Positions 33,733 to 46,284 of a stretch of DNA of 64,000 bases are shown one piece after another. The stretch comes from Volvox africanus (taxonomy: Eukaryota > Chlorophyta > Chlorophyceae > Chlamydomonadales > Volvocaceae). The number at the start of each line of letters is the position of its first letter. Positions within the stretch are counted from its first letter, which is position 1. A program made the translations under genes and the position numbers. The stretch covers positions 2,717,001 to 2,781,000 of the forward strand of contig BSDZ01000078.1 in assembly GCA_030268105.1 (NCBI GenBank), given 5' to 3'. The notes beneath the pieces were generated by a model, which saw only the letters and a program-made list of their open reading frames with translations, made no database searches and had not been told where the DNA came from.

Positions 33733-36295
33733 ACGGGAACCTTGGGAGGTGCGATGACTGATTGGGGGCCTTATGAATGTCCAGCCGTGGGTAATCAATC
33801 GCTAACCTCGGCTGACATGGCATGCCTCTGGAACTCAGGGCACGGAAAGGCGCCCCTGGAGGACTTCGCCCTTTTGGGGAGTCCCTCCCTTCTTCGGCCG
33901 GACGACCTTTTTGTACTACCAACTTTGCACTCGTGAGCCCAATAAAATGTGCCCTTACCCCTCTCTTTGTTAGATGAAGCTGAAGCCAGGTAGCTGTCCC
34001 CTTTTCCCCTTTTCCCTCCTCTCTCCCTCATCTCCCCCCACTCTCCCTCATTTCCCCCCTCTCTCCCCTCTCCCCGGCTATTCATCGTTCGTTTCCTATC
34101 TCCTCTCCTGCATCGTCCACGGACTTCAACCTGGGTCTTCAGGGAGACGGAGGCGAGTCCACTTCAACGCCATCGCAGTATCTGGCCACGGCAATGACCT
34201 CACGCCCCACTAAATTGCTGGTGATGCCCAGGTGAGCGGCTTAGTGGATCTCTCCGTTGCTGTACATGAGATAGCAAACCCTTGCTTATAAGTGTCGGTT
34301 CCAATTTCGGGAAATCTGTAACTGATGGGCGGAACAAATCAATTCGTTTACGGTGTGTATATCTGGAAGTGCGAATGCTGGCAGCCAGGCCTGGTCTCTG
34401 GTAATTACTGTGCGCAACCAACGGTAACCAACCAACGTGAACGGGTAACCATCTTTCAGGTCTCTTCTGGTCAAGTACGGCTACCTCCGCGCGTCTCTGC
34501 CGTCCTTTGCAAACTTGCGGAGGGAAGCAATTAACGGGCGGAGGCAGCAGCTCCAGGCAGGGCTGCAGAACCGGCCGGCAGTGGTGGCGGCCGTTGCCGC
34601 CACTGCAGCTGCAACGGCGGCGGCGGTAGCATCAAACAGCGGCGGCGGCAGCGGCGGCGGCACGTCAGCGGGACCAGGTTGGACGTCTGCAAATGGCAAA
34701 TGCATTACACGCGGTGTCAGCGACAGCCTCCTCGGGTTGACGCAACTGCCATCATTGGCGTCACCGACTTCCGCCTGCACGTTCCAGACGCCTCGGCCGC
34801 CGCCGAAGCGGCCATCCGAGGTTTTGGAGCAGCTGGGTTTCAAGGTGGGTATAGGTCGCAGGAACGGTCCAGGGGAATTAAGACGCGTGAATCTGTTTAC
34901 CCGGGGGAAGAAGATGGACGCGTTACGTGATATGTGTGTATGCGTGTGTGTGCGCGTATATGTGTGTATGTGTGTGTGTGCGCGTATATGTGCGTATGTG
35001 TGTATGTGTGTATGTGTATGCATGTGTGCATGTGTATATATGTGTATATGTGTGTATCCATCAGATGCCATCGCGCTCACAGCAAAACATATCTGTGGTC
35101 TTCTTGCCACAGCGGCATTCGTAATCTCTTCCTTATCGCCTCCTCCATCATGTTCTTGACCTCCCCAACGCTGTGTGCGTGTCTGTGTCTGTGTGTATGT
35201 CTGTGTGTCGGGGCTTCGGGAAACCAACAGCCCGTCCTTCGACGACTGTACAATGCTGGTGGAAAGTTGGCCACCGCTGCCTCACCCAACGGGGCCGGCA
35301 CCGCAGCCGCGTCTGGCAACAACCATAACAGCAACCATAACAGCAACCATAACAGCAACCATAACAGCAACGGCGTCAACGGCGGTGGAGTTGGTGGTCC
35401 CAGCCCACCTCCTCCCCCATTACCGTCGACTCATGCCATCAACTCATTCGCCGCCGCCGGATGTTCCGATCGCCGGCACAGAAGGGACCTTCTCGCCGCC
35501 AGCGTACTCGCTGCACACAACCCACAGAGCATCTCGAATGCCATCGCGCGCGCACGCGGGGAAGAACCTACCTCTTTACCAAGTGTCGGACAAAGTACGG
35601 TGTCATCGTCAGCTCCAACGCCGCCGTACAGAGGCTCTGCCGACGGATCCTTTACGTCGGCGGCGGGGTCTCCCGGCGGCTTAGTCCTGCCGACGCCGTT
35701 TTCCTCTACCTTGAAGATGCGGCCGTTGCGCTTGTCAGTCTCGGGAGTCGGTAACTTCGCCAATGACAGTAGCAGCCCTTCTCCTGTACGGCGGGCCAGC
35801 GTGTCGGGCCTGATGGGGTCTAATAGTATTGGCGGCGGCGGCGGCGCTATCTCCATACCCATGCTTGTGTCACCGACGCGTGCCGGCGGCGGCGGCGGCA
35901 GCGGCAGCGCCATCGCCCGTGTGCATGCCACCTCCGTGTCAGCACCAAGCCCCCACGTCGCTTCCGTTCAACTGCCGCGGCTGAGCGCGGCCGGCAACAG
36001 CAACAGCGCCGCCGCCTCACCCACTACAGGTGGCGGACGGATTGCGCGGCCTAGCATTCCCGGGGAGCCCTTCCTTGTACGGCTGGAAGCTGCGGAACCT
36101 AGCCCCCGGAGTTTCTCTCCACAACCTTCGGGCGCGGGCAACCCTGTACGGTCCGTCAGCCTAGGAAGCTTAGTTGCAGGCGGCGGCGGCGGCGGTGGTG
36201 CCGGCGGCGGGGGAACGGCAGCGGCGCTGCTGCCGCTGTCGGTGACTTTGCTTGGGCAACGTCCTCCGGGGCACCAACAGGCAGCGCACGCGTAG
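23123..36295 (+). CDS. CNBD gene B: large triple cyclic-nucleotide-binding-domain-like protein (about 1442 aa), tandem paralogue of A
   Basis: Hand-built 21-exon model: 23123-23187, 23439-23496, 24226-24280, 24571-24631, 25277-25370, 26575-26826, 27129-27254, 27759-27899, 28161-28329, 28528-28664, 29105-29372, 30307-30412, 30847-31026, 31244-31291, 31691-32103, 32564-32730, 32982-33053, 33371-33748, 34143-34231, 34460-34844, 35231-36295. Total length is a multiple of three and every phase through exon 20 equals that of gene A. Fold 1 has GEVILHVGEL, YVLLNGSC and LCEAAL...RR. Fold 2 starts with PGTILFEE and FLVLAGAVE and is interrupted by exons 9-14. Fold 3 has IVRQGQLVDALFVVL and GGSFGES. The final exon is a Ser/Gly/Ala-rich tail unlike A's, with an NSNH repeat, and gene A's exons 21-22 have no counterpart. 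A possible alternative cassette at 32167-32275 was left out because it hits a stop without a clear donor. Ligand binding and cell location are unknown. Confidence 0.72.
25637..26395 (+). repeat. 13-nt homopurine minisatellite (GAGGGAGGAARGA)n
   Basis: About 57 head-to-tail copies of a 13-nt unit, with A/G variation at one position and a very rare C, lie in intron 5 of CNBD gene B. The strand is purine-only and therefore free of stops in every plus frame. The complement is also open. The resulting Glu/Arg/Gly-rich or Leu/Pro/Ser-rich open frames of up to 400 codons are artefacts. Gene A's matching intron is only 413 bp and lacks the array. Confidence 0.95.
27256..27405 (+). repeat. purine-rich GGGGA/GGAGGA tract
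   Basis: About 150 bp of nearly pure G/A sequence in intron 7 of CNBD gene B. It starts right after the donor and consists of GGA and GGGGA runs. Confidence 0.85.
28793..29060 (+). repeat. pyrimidine-rich tract with CTCCTGGGCCCCC units
   Basis: About 270 bp of C/T-rich sequence in intron 10 of CNBD gene B, including three copies of a 13-nt CTCCTGGGCCCCC unit near 28905-28943. The strand bias is opposite to that in introns 5 and 7 of the same gene. Confidence 0.8.
29459..29506 (+). repeat. GGGAGAGAGCT tandem repeat
   Basis: Four copies of an 11-nt GGGAGAGAGCT unit, the last with one change, in intron 11 of CNBD gene B. Confidence 0.85.
34932..35058 (+). repeat. TGTG/CGTATATG microsatellite
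   Basis: About 125 bp of alternating TG with CG and TA interruptions in intron 20 of CNBD gene B. This alternating purine-pyrimidine sequence is of a type that can form Z-DNA. Confidence 0.85.
35326..35371 (+). repeat. coding AACAGCAACCAT repeat (NSNH)
   Basis: About four in-frame copies of a 12-nt unit in the last exon of CNBD gene B encode NSNH repeats. The repeat keeps the frame, which fits a disordered tail. Confidence 0.9.
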
Positions 36296-36678
36296 CCAGC
36301 GCACGCCGAGGATCATTTGTGGGATCAATTCTTTCATTCATCAGCTGCGAAGCTGATATTGCATCGTTTGATATATGCATGCATATGCTGATGACATGCA
36401 CGGTTTGATGCACGGTTGTTATCCATTTGCGAATTGTTATGTATGTTGCGTGAGTCGATGACGACATACATTTCCCTGACAAACATTCAGTGTTGCAAGT
36501 TAAAAAAAGTGGCACACTTTCATGCGTGGCTGGCGACGGTTGGCTGGAGTGGATCTCTCTTGCTTTATGTATCGGGAAACCTGCCTAGCTACCTTGCATC
36601 TCATCAGGAGCAGCAGTAGGGCCTTCAATCATTAGCTGTACGTCTGGAATGCATGGTTGTCTGGATTGCACATCACGC

Positions 36679-36682
36679 ACTG

Positions 36683-36714
<32 letters not shown>

Positions 36715-36770
36715 GTGTGTGTGTGTGTATGTGTGTGTGTATATGTGTGTGTATATCTGTGTGTGTAAGT
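36679..36770 (+). repeat. CA/TA/GT microsatellite with TGTAA
   Basis: CA repeats pass into TA and then GT repeats, ending in TGTAA at 36764-36768. The CA and GT halves are complementary, so the transcript could fold. TGTAA lies about 470 bp past the stop of CNBD gene B and is its best poly(A) signal. Confidence 0.8.
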
Positions 36771-39235
36771 GCATGAGTAGGTACGGCAAGACAGCAGGGA
36801 CAGAACAAAACGACTGGCACGCTGTATGTACGCGGCAATCCGTGTGCACGTACTGATGTATGAGGGGTGTCGGTGCACTGTGGGCAACTCGCCCTGCAAG
36901 GACAAGCGCTGGGGGCCCTGACCGGGCGTCACCATAGGTGACACACGCGGCTTCGTCTGTCTGGCTGCCCTGCCCCTCGCTAGCTCCTCCCTTCGGTCAA
37001 GCCAGCGAGGGCACTCAAACTCATGAGCCCTAACCAGCCACAACAACACCTTGAAAGATAGGACGAATGGACCCACGAGCTAGCTCTACCTGCCACCTAG
37101 AAACAAAAACACGCACCTCCACCTCTACCTCCACCCTGGCAAAGGCCTCCGCCTAAGGGAAGGACCCTCCCACAGAGCCTTGCAGAGAAGCATAACACAC
37201 CCGCAGACGGGGATGGGGGGATAACAAACAAGCCATATAAGCGCCTCCGGCCTCCCTGAAAAGCCTCACGTCCACACCCGCAGAGCGCCCTACCCACCGA
37301 CACCCGCAAGATACGCACCGAAGCTCTCCATCTCTCTCTGTGACCGCTACAAGACCCCCCAGGACGGTAAGTGTTCGGTTACGATGCTGCTGGTTTTTTC
37401 TTACAGCGGTATCCCAAAGACAAATATTATGTAGCTACTTCGTTCTTCACTATCCTTAGGATAGTGTCTACCAGATTCTGCAAGCGTTAACATACAAACC
37501 GACGTCGGTATGGATTGCTTGGACGACGCTGTTGGGAAGACTGCTGGTTCAATCCGTACTACCCGCTCCATCCACCTGTGGGGGGGCCAAGGGGGACTGG
37601 CTGCAATGGGCTTGAGTGCTGTGCTAATAACTTGTCAGTCCGGGACTACCTTCATGGGCTTGTCCAAGATGGTACCTTCCGTCTCGCCTGCGTGATGATG
37701 AGCAGTCATGGCTTCACGTGGCTTCTCATTGACCGGCCTGGACGGACAAACCAGACTTCGTGGGCAAAGGCAGTCGCAAGACAAATCCGGACTACTAGCG
37801 CTTACTCGCTATTACTAAAACTCTCGGTCGTTATTGTGTTACGTACTATTGTGTTACGTAACCAGTAAGAGGGATGCATACGCAATAGCAATTGCGTTCT
37901 TCCCACTATGGAGCCAATCACCAAGGGCATGCACTAGAAGATAAACTGTTTCTGGTACTCCTGAGCTGTCGCGTGCGGGATGACGGCCCCCATCCCGGCA
38001 TCAGTACAGCCTCCGTTCTTTACACCTGAATGGTTGAAGATGCCACCAGGTTGCTGCTCTGCAGACCCAAGCCGTCAGCCACCAGCAGACTGGTTCATCG
38101 TTCCAGCCGCGAGGCCCTTCCTGTCCTCCAGACCACATCATGTCCCGATAAAGGTTTATTCTGTGCTGGAAAGGAGCACCTGGCAGCGGTTATGTGTGTA
38201 TATATGTGTGTATGTACACATATGCGTAGGGGTAGCGGATGTCTGGACGTTTCCCGGGTCTGGCTGGGAGTGCTTAGCCTCTCCCTTCGTCGACTAGGCA
38301 CAGGCAGGTACACGGCATTATCAGCAAGTATGCTGACGGAAACTGACACAACCACTAAACACAGTGCAAATAGGTTGACTGCCTGCTGGTCTGACGGTCA
38401 ATAACGTCTAAGCATCGACACCGACGCCGACTAGGGCAAAGGCCTCTGCTGCCTACCAACGTAGGGAGTGAAGAGGGAAGAAACATCTACCACACCGTAC
38501 AATCAATCCAGGTACCAGAACATGGAGCACAATACGTGCGCCATACACTGCACATCACAGCCAAGCACATCCAACTGCCATAACGGTGTGTACGTACGTA
38601 CATATCGTACGTACGAACAAACCGGTACGTAGTAGTAAAAGACTCATCACACCTTTGAAGACCTTTCTGAGACAGACAGCAACCGCTAGGGACCACGACA
38701 CATGCGGGCGTTGTTCTCCGTCGTCATCAGTTCAGTTGAGAACGTAAACAATTCGGGGAATGACGACCTGTGCGCAATCGGTTCATTCCAGCCCTCCTAC
38801 CGCATGCAGCAAAAGCCCTGATGTTCTTGTTCTTGTTGGTGTGGCGCTGCAATACACGCTGCAAGCAACGGGAGGTCAATATGCTAATAAGACCCATCAC
38901 GCTCTGACTTTCACCTATGTCTCAAGATTAACTACCAGGACTTCCCTCCAGTCGAGAACTCCCACAAGACGTGCACCAACAACACAAATAAACACACACG
39001 CACGCACGCACACACACACACGCCGTCTGGAGCATCCCTTACGGATGCATCCGCTACACCAACAGTTCACCTCCACGGTACCAATTAGCACCGCTGGACG
39101 ATGGCTCTCATCGTTCAGGCAGACAGGAGGGATACCCAGGTACTCCAAAATGAATAGTCCTTTTATCCCCCCCTTTGCCTCCGGCGTCTCTTGCCCTTCC
39201 TCTCCCTTTTCCCAAGCCTCCTGTACCCGCGAGAT

Positions 39236-39240
39236 TTACA
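39236..39240 (-). promoter_or_regulatory. candidate poly(A) signal TGTAA
   Basis: TTACA on plus (TGTAA on minus) lies about 240 bp beyond the stop of the dihydrolipoamide succinyltransferase gene. Confidence 0.45.
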
Positions 39241-39482
39241 CCAAAATCCCGTGACAGTCTCCTTGTGAATCGGAGGCTGTATTTGCCAGTTGCAGCTCGA
39301 GCAGGTGGTAGGGGACTGACCTTAACACAACCCTTCTTGCACAGGGGGTCGTGTATTTTAAGAACGTCTTGAAACCCACCCACTCCGTACCGCCTGCACT
39401 TCCGCAACCCGCCATGGCTGGGTTCATCAACCCGGAACTACCTTAACCAACAGCAACACGAAACCAACAGCTCCGAAACCCC

Positions 39483-42400
39483 CTAAATGTCGAGCAGCAA
39501 GCGGCGAGGGTCCTCGACGACGTCCTTGATCCGGCGTAGGAATGTCACGGCCTGGGGCATTAACAGGTTGGTTGCCAGAGACAGGTGGGGAGAGGAAATA
39601 CTGGCATGTGAACGCGGGGGAAACTACAGCCATACCCAGACAGGCCGAGGAAAGGGAAGGCAGGCGGTAGTGCGGAAGAACGGCAGATGGTCCCCAGGGC
39701 TGTCATGTACCATCCATAAGATTTTAGTCTTAGGATGTGTGGGAACAGGCTTAATGAAGGACGCGGCAATCCCACATATTACGGAAAGTCATGAAAAGGG
39801 CCATCCTGATTGAAGACCTTCTTCCCTTGCATCAGGAAGGCGTATACGTACGCGCGTATCCCACCCCATTAGCAACTGTACGCTTTATTGCGACCATGAC
39901 GGCTAGTCTCTGATTCCCCGCCTGGAGTATAACTTGAGTATAACTGCGCTCCATCATTCCAAACCCTAAGTCCTGCTACAAAGAACACACCGAGGTAAGA
40001 CAGCTGATTGCCCCACTCGGACCATCAACTAGACAGCTCCCCTCCTTGTGCCCAATCAGCACCCCCTTCCCCACGAGGAAAGAAGCATCCCCCTTGGTGT
40101 GACACGCCATACACACGGCCGCACACGCGAGACGGCGCAAGTCCCTGAGCCCTTTGACGCACCTCCCGCCCGTCGATGAGGCGGTGGTCGTAGGTAAGGG
40201 CCACGTTCATGACGGGGCGGATCTCGACCCTGCCCTTCACCGCCACCGGCCGGTCAACGATTGCGTGCATGCCAAGGATGGCGCTCTAAAGGAGGATGCC
40301 GGAGCACGACCGACCGGGACGAACGAACAAGGAAATAGCAGGGATGAGGACCAAATGAACGCCGTCAGGAGAGGAAAAGAAAGTTTAGGTGCTTGCTAGA
40401 ACGAGACAAACTAAGCCTTTCAGAGGAGGCCTCTTCTTCTGTGTCGTGGAAAATACAATATGCAATGGGAATCATGAGAAGGTCGAAAGTTGCTCATCAC
40501 ATTCTTTCAATCGCGATGCATTATTTTGTGATGTAGAACGGTGTGGAGAAGGGACGAAGGGGGGCCCAGTAAAGCAAGAAATTGACGGACAAGGAGTTGG
40601 GTCGGTAAAATATACCCGGGGGCTGGGTACTTCAAGACATCCTCCCTAGACTGGTTTTTTCCCCACACCCTGTGACGGGCACCTAAATCAACAATCCACG
40701 GACATTCCATGCGCTTTGCCGTACCTGCGGCGGGTTAATAATCGGCGTGGATAACAGGCTGCCGTACACGCCACCGTTGGAGATGGTGAAAGTCCCGCCA
40801 GCCATGTCGTCAATTCCGATTGTACCGTCGCGAGCCTTCTTGCCCAACATGTTGATGTTCTGCAGTCGGGGTCAATGAGAGCGCACGTAAAAAAACAATA
40901 CTTAGATCTTTGGAGTTTAAGAGTATCCGTTTGTTAAAAGTAAGATTTACTGAAGGAAAAAGAACTAGACTAGAATAATAGAACTACGAAAAATAAAGAT
41001 GAAGTCCGGCAGCGGTTGGGGTGGGGAAGGCGGAAAGACTCTATGAGCTGGGGTAGGACGCGAATAGCAAGCGGATGCTCATGACAGGGGGACATCATCA
41101 TGACGGAGCCTCGTTGCTCTCGCCAGACGTACTCATATGTGTTACCTTCTCCACATCCGCGAAGCTCAGTTCGTCGGCAGCCCGAAGAACTGGGACCACC
41201 AAACCCTATGGGGTATGGGCGGGAATGGGAGGGCAGGGCGCAGCAAGGGCGTGTGTTCCTCATACACACTGTGAATACAGCGAAGGGGGGGGTAGGAAGT
41301 CCGGACAGGAGGGGTGAGAGGGACTGAGGAAGGGGCGCAAATCCTGTCAACACGAAAAGGTCGCGGAGGCGCACACTTACCCCGCAATTTGGGAGAAAGA
41401 AAAAGTGCGCGAGGAACCGCAGGAGAGCGAGAGCGAGAATGAACGTGTGTGTATGTGGATTCCCACAAGCCACGGTCAGTGCTGGATAAGAAGTCGACCG
41501 ATAAGAAGTCCCACCTTGGGTGTCGCAACGGCAATGGAAATGTCGTAATAGTCCCGGAACACAATCTCGTCGCCCTCGATAACCGCATTCACCGCCGGCA
41601 CTTCCTGGAGGGGTGAGGGGGAAACAAAAGGGACAGACGAACAGAGGAGGGAAAGAATGACCCTCGCACGTCCACACACCTACCCTGCAGCCAGCCCCCG
41701 GCTTCTCTGCGGCCTCAGGTCGGTGAGCAGTCCTGGTGCAGACTGATCCACAGGGCTAGGTCCCGGCTGCTTTCTTGTGCTGTCTTCGGAGCCACACACC
41801 TACCTGCAAGGCATATGCCGCGGCCTTAACGAAGACCGACATGAAGCCAAGCTTGACGTTGTGCTTCTCCAGGAAGACGTCCTGCGGCAACCAACGGCCA
41901 TAAGTCGGGGAGTCCGGGCTGTTGGCAACGACATTACAACGTGGCGGGGGAAGCGGCAACTGCACGATATTGCTGCCCCTCCCCTCCGAACACAACAATG
42001 CCTCCAACAGCGCCGCGCGCTCCCTTCTCGAAATCCTAATGCCCTGTGTGCCTCCTCTGCCCGTTTCCTATCCCCAACTCCCCCGCCCGGCCCTCCCTTC
42101 CGCGACTAAGAGCTACGGAGACTTCTGGTGCACTTTGTTTTCCCCCGTCTCCCGGTGAAGTTATGTGCGGAGCAGTTCTTAACACTTCCCCACCCTCTGG
42201 CGTAGAATATAATACCTGAAAGCAAATGTCTTTCCCGCACACGAATACAATTGATAATCTTTCCTCAGCTCTCCTCCCCTGGTCTGCACCCTGTCCAACC
42301 GCATCCCAGTCAACTTGAAACTTTGCATATTGCCGGGCCGAATGGGATGATCGAGATAGACTGCTTGTATGAAAATCCCTACCTTGTACGTATTCCTCAA

Positions 42401-45265
42401 CTCAATCGTGGCACTCATGTCGATCTCGTTGAAGGTTGACAACATGGCGTACGTATTCTGGGCGCCCTTGAGTCGCTCGGCCACGCGCATACGCAGCCGG
42501 GTCATCTTCACCCGCCTTCACCCGGGAGAACACGAGTGACATGGGGGCCCTCGGTCGGGCGGGAAGCGGGGGATCGGACCCTACTACGCACTCCATCACC
42601 CACTCCCCACAAGGACAAGTACCAAAGGAGTGTTCAGGCACCCTACACTAGGCAAAGGCTGCTTGGGTGTGCACTTCAGGGCATCATTCGCTTTAGTAGT
42701 CCATGACTGTTAAACCCCCCCCCGGTCGGGTTACACGCCCAACGCGACCGTTTCGTTTGGGAAATTGCCGAACTTTTCCTTCGATTTACAAAATTTCATA
42801 ACTTGTTTTGGGAACCCAAACCTGCTAGCTGATATAAGTGCCCAAAACGATATAATAGTTGGTTAATGCTATAATAGCTTTTTTGAGTTTTAAACCTGAC
42901 AATTTTACCCCTACATTAGGGGATGCAATCAGAGGCGCCAAGACAGCGGGCGTCCTCAACATGCCCCACCCAACACGCACACACATACACACAGAGAGAG
43001 AGATCGGGTCATTGGCTCCTCCGCCATCGGGAGACCCGCGGCCCGTCAGGGAGGGAGTTTCGCTATTCGTAGCCCCCATACCCCTCTATCACCTCGCCAC
43101 ATGGCCATGCCTCCTTAGCTCACACCCCGACTTGAAATCTCATCACACCCAGCTCTATCACGCTGACTAGTAATTTGCGCTTCTTCAAGGCCGTACAAGG
43201 CCTCGTGTATTTGCCTTCACCCTCCACCGGACTGCCCCTACCATCCCTGGCGCCCGTTGGACCCCAAAACCCCTCCCTGGCTTCGACCAACTGAGGACTA
43301 GATATGAAAGCCGTCTGGATAAATATCAGACCCATTAAAATATCTCCCCAGTCCGCACCTTTCTGGTCGTGAAGTTGGCAAAGGTGCCGCCACGGAAGTG
43401 GGCGCCGGCGCGGGCTGCGGTGGACGACAAAGATAGTGGCAACGGATAGCGGACAGGAAAGAGAGGTAAGTAACGCAGACATGGTAAGGGGAAAGCGGGG
43501 GGCATCTGGATTCTGGGCTACGGTTGTACACCGCCCATGTGTAACATACATCATGCAAAGGTGGTTAGGCAGCCGGGCATGGCATTCAATCCACCCTCCA
43601 AAGCCAGCTCTCCAACGGCTTCATAGCCCCTACGCTGCTACGCTGGAAAGTGGGCAGACGCCCCAGCGGGTGTTGGCGGACCCCACCCCGCCCCTGGTGC
43701 GCCTCCCTTGGGGGATCAGGGTAGGCCCTCGAAATCGCTGCCGTAAACGCATTGCCATAGCGTCTGGGCGCGCTGCTTTGACATTCTCCCGATGATCTCA
43801 TGGTTTTCCGACGCAAGCCCTTTGCTGGGGCCCGTCTAGAGCCCTAACCCCCTCCTCTAGTCCATGTGAGCGCAATCGTGTTCACGTAGGGGCACCTGGG
43901 TCGCAGCTCTTAGACCAACGTAGCATATAATATCAAATATAACAACAATACTACTTCTACTACTAATAATAATAATAATAACAATAACAATACTACTACT
44001 AATAATAAAATCGCAGAACCTAATTTACCCCGGATTCAAGTGGGGGAAGGAATTTGCCTAGCCACTAAGGCCTCCTGGTGTATGGATTGTCACGAAGTTT
44101 CGAATGCACACCCCTAGCTAGGCATGGTGACATCGGTAATATGCTGAGCTCAATGAACCGCACCTGCGGTGGTGGTGGCGCAGCTGCTGCTGGTTTCGGA
44201 GCCTCCACAGACTTAGGGGTGGGTGGCGGCGGCGGGGCCGCAGCCGGCGCCGACGGCATCGCCCCTGTCTCTACCACTGCGACCTGCTGCCCAACCTTCA
44301 CCAGTTCTGATGGATTTATAAGAACTTGGCTGATCACGCCTGACGCCTTGCCAGTGTACTTAACATCAATTGTGACCTGTACTCCCCCAGACCGCCAAGG
44401 TGGTGTGAAGGGGTGTGGTAGAGAAGGCGAATAGAGAAGGAGGGTGAGGTGAAGCATCTGATTGATGAAAAGGCAGTAACAGCGCTGCTCACCCGCCCTC
44501 CCTCCATAGGCGCACATACACACGCAGGCACACGCCTTCCTGTGCTTCTCTCACCTTATCCGTTTCAATCTGTGCAATAATGTCATCTTCCTTCACTGGA
44601 TCCCCTGCAATAGGGTTTGTGCGTTGGGAGGGCGTTCTGGAACAAGTGCAGCCGGACTGGCCCAAGTCAACGGGACGCCCAAAGGTCCTCAGAGGCACAC
44701 ACCTTGTCCTCAGAGGCACACACCTGGTTTCTTCAGCACTGTCGCAATAGTGCCCTCTGTAATAGATTCTCCCATAGACGGCACTTTCACTTCGAAAGCT
44801 TCAAGAGATAGTGGGGATGTCTGGAGCCCGCGAAGTTGGGTCCCGATTCCACGAAAACGTGCCGCTGTGTTGAACGACAAGAGCTCCTCCCAAACATGGT
44901 TGCTACTGCAATTGAGCATGAAAGTATGGAGATGATAGATGTGTGCCTGATATTTTTTCCTAATACGATCGTAAGCGCACCTTGTCTGGCTGCTTAATTG
45001 ACGCGCCAGCAGCTCTGCAACTCACGCGAAGGCTAAGTCATTCAGTTTGCGGCAATACGTTTTGCATTCAATTCACTTAGGCTTACCAGCGCAACATGGC
45101 CTAAGCTCGACAGCGGTTGCGACACCGGCGGCCTGCAAATACGGTTGCTTTAGCACCGACACTTCCGACTTCAGGGTTGCTAATCAAGCATATCCCTACC
45201 CTCTGCGCCTGCGCCAAGCTACTCCCAAGCTGCCCCGCGGCGCGGCGCAGCGCACGAAGCGCCAT
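39483..45265 (-). CDS. DLST: dihydrolipoamide succinyltransferase (E2 of 2-oxoglutarate dehydrogenase), mitochondrial
   Basis: Transfers the succinyl group from lipoyl-lysine to CoA in the mitochondrial 2-oxoglutarate dehydrogenase complex (TCA cycle). Twelve exons on the minus strand, 5' to 3': 45126-45265, 44724-44905, 44555-44604, 44164-44376, 43359-43414, 42383-42515, 41804-41881, 41515-41604, 41146-41205, 40725-40859, 40163-40285, 39483-39551. They total 442 aa in frame. Exon 1 is Arg/Ala/Ser-rich like a mitochondrial presequence. The lipoyl domain has [11 protein letters not shown] and the lipoylated Lys in IETDKV. A Pro/Ala linker follows with no visible E1/E3-binding domain, as known for plant-type E2o. 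The catalytic domain starts with [13 protein letters not shown] and carries the active-site HRLIDGRE motif. The protein ends RRLLLDI. Length is normal for the family. Exon 1 and its donor are the least certain part. Confidence 0.93.
43936..44008 (+). repeat. TAA/TAC trinucleotide-rich tract
   Basis: AT-rich run of AAT, ACT and AAC triplets in intron 4 of the minus-strand DLST gene. Confidence 0.75.
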
Positions 45266-46284
45266 GCCGGTGTTTCGGTTCAAAGGTGTCGGTACCTTCA
45301 CCACCACAGGAACGGACAAATGTGACTTCAGACGCTTTCGGTTCACTGCATGCCATCGCCTATAGGTATTGAAAAGTATCATTCACGACCACGATGTACG
45401 ACATTTTGTTGCTCGATACACCTTCAACGGCACTTGTTTTGCTTTTGTTGCTCCGTATTATGGTGAGAAATTTACGGCCTGTGATGCTCACATCATATGC
45501 GTAATTCACATCATTTGAGCAAAGGGTGCCTTGTCTCTGGTGTCATAAAATGAAATGTAATTTCCTTGTAACTCAGCATCTTAATTAGCCTGAATTTCAT
45601 GTAAATATATGCAGGGATATGTGGACGCCAAAAAGGAAAATTTAGTACCAAGCGTTGTCTGTCATTTGCACCCGGCCAGGCACCATCGCCCTTAGGGACG
45701 CGAAAACGCAGCACCTCGATTTAGAAGAACATCATTTAAGTTGCTTAGCTCCAGGTCATCAAGCCATAACCGAGCCAAAGCCACCACGCCAAACGAGCAG
45801 GAAACTGCAGGACCGCTGCCCTCACACGACAAGTTCCATTTCCCGTGCCCCGACTCGAACTGCACATATCCAGTTTAGTGTGCGAGTATCGACAGTTGCT
45901 GTCACAGCTTAAAACTCAATATTCGGCGCCGGGCGAAGGCGGCAGCCGATCCGCACTCAGCAGGCACCTGCAGTCCTCTGCAGTCAGCGGATTTAAGATT
46001 CCCCGCGGGTATCGACAGCAAGTACTGTAGCCACATGGCCTTGGAAGAGGGATCTCCGAGTTGTAGGGCACTGCTTGCATTGTGTTTGTGTGGGCATGCA
46101 TAATGCGCCGTGATGCTAAGCACTTTTGTCGTGTACGGCGAGGAAACGGCCATTACTAAGGTCAGAGCCTTTCAAACTCGCTTTGAACCTCCGCGCTTCC
46201 CTATTGATCAGAACACAATGTATAATTTGGGTCGTAATAACTGCATTATCTTACAAAGCTTTTCACTGCTTTTGCGTTCTGCGA
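45266..46284. other. divergent intergenic region between DLST and the EF-hand gene
   Basis: About 1 kb between two divergent start codons. It must hold the promoters and 5' UTRs of both genes. No gene, clear TATA box or repeat was recognised. Confidence 0.5.

Larger units (their letters stand above)
36296..39482. other. intergenic region between convergent CNBD gene B and the succinyltransferase gene
   Basis: About 3.2 kb holding the 3' UTRs of two convergent genes. It contains a GT microsatellite at 36679-36770 and a TACGTACG-rich palindromic stretch near 38587-38632. TGTAA lies at 36764-36768 for gene B, and TTACA (minus TGTAA) lies at 39236-39240 for the minus-strand gene. Open frames up to about 165 codons exist but none has a recognisable domain or consistent composition. 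No gene is called. Confidence 0.55.

Noticed and set aside
36585..37076. 163-codon minus frame with Thr-His runs
   Set aside because: The Thr/His part is the CA/GT microsatellite and the rest shows no domain or splice support.
38585..38632. TACGTACG palindromes as a possible transposon terminus
   Set aside because: No target-site duplication, partner terminus or transposase frame was seen. Simple alternating sequence explains it.
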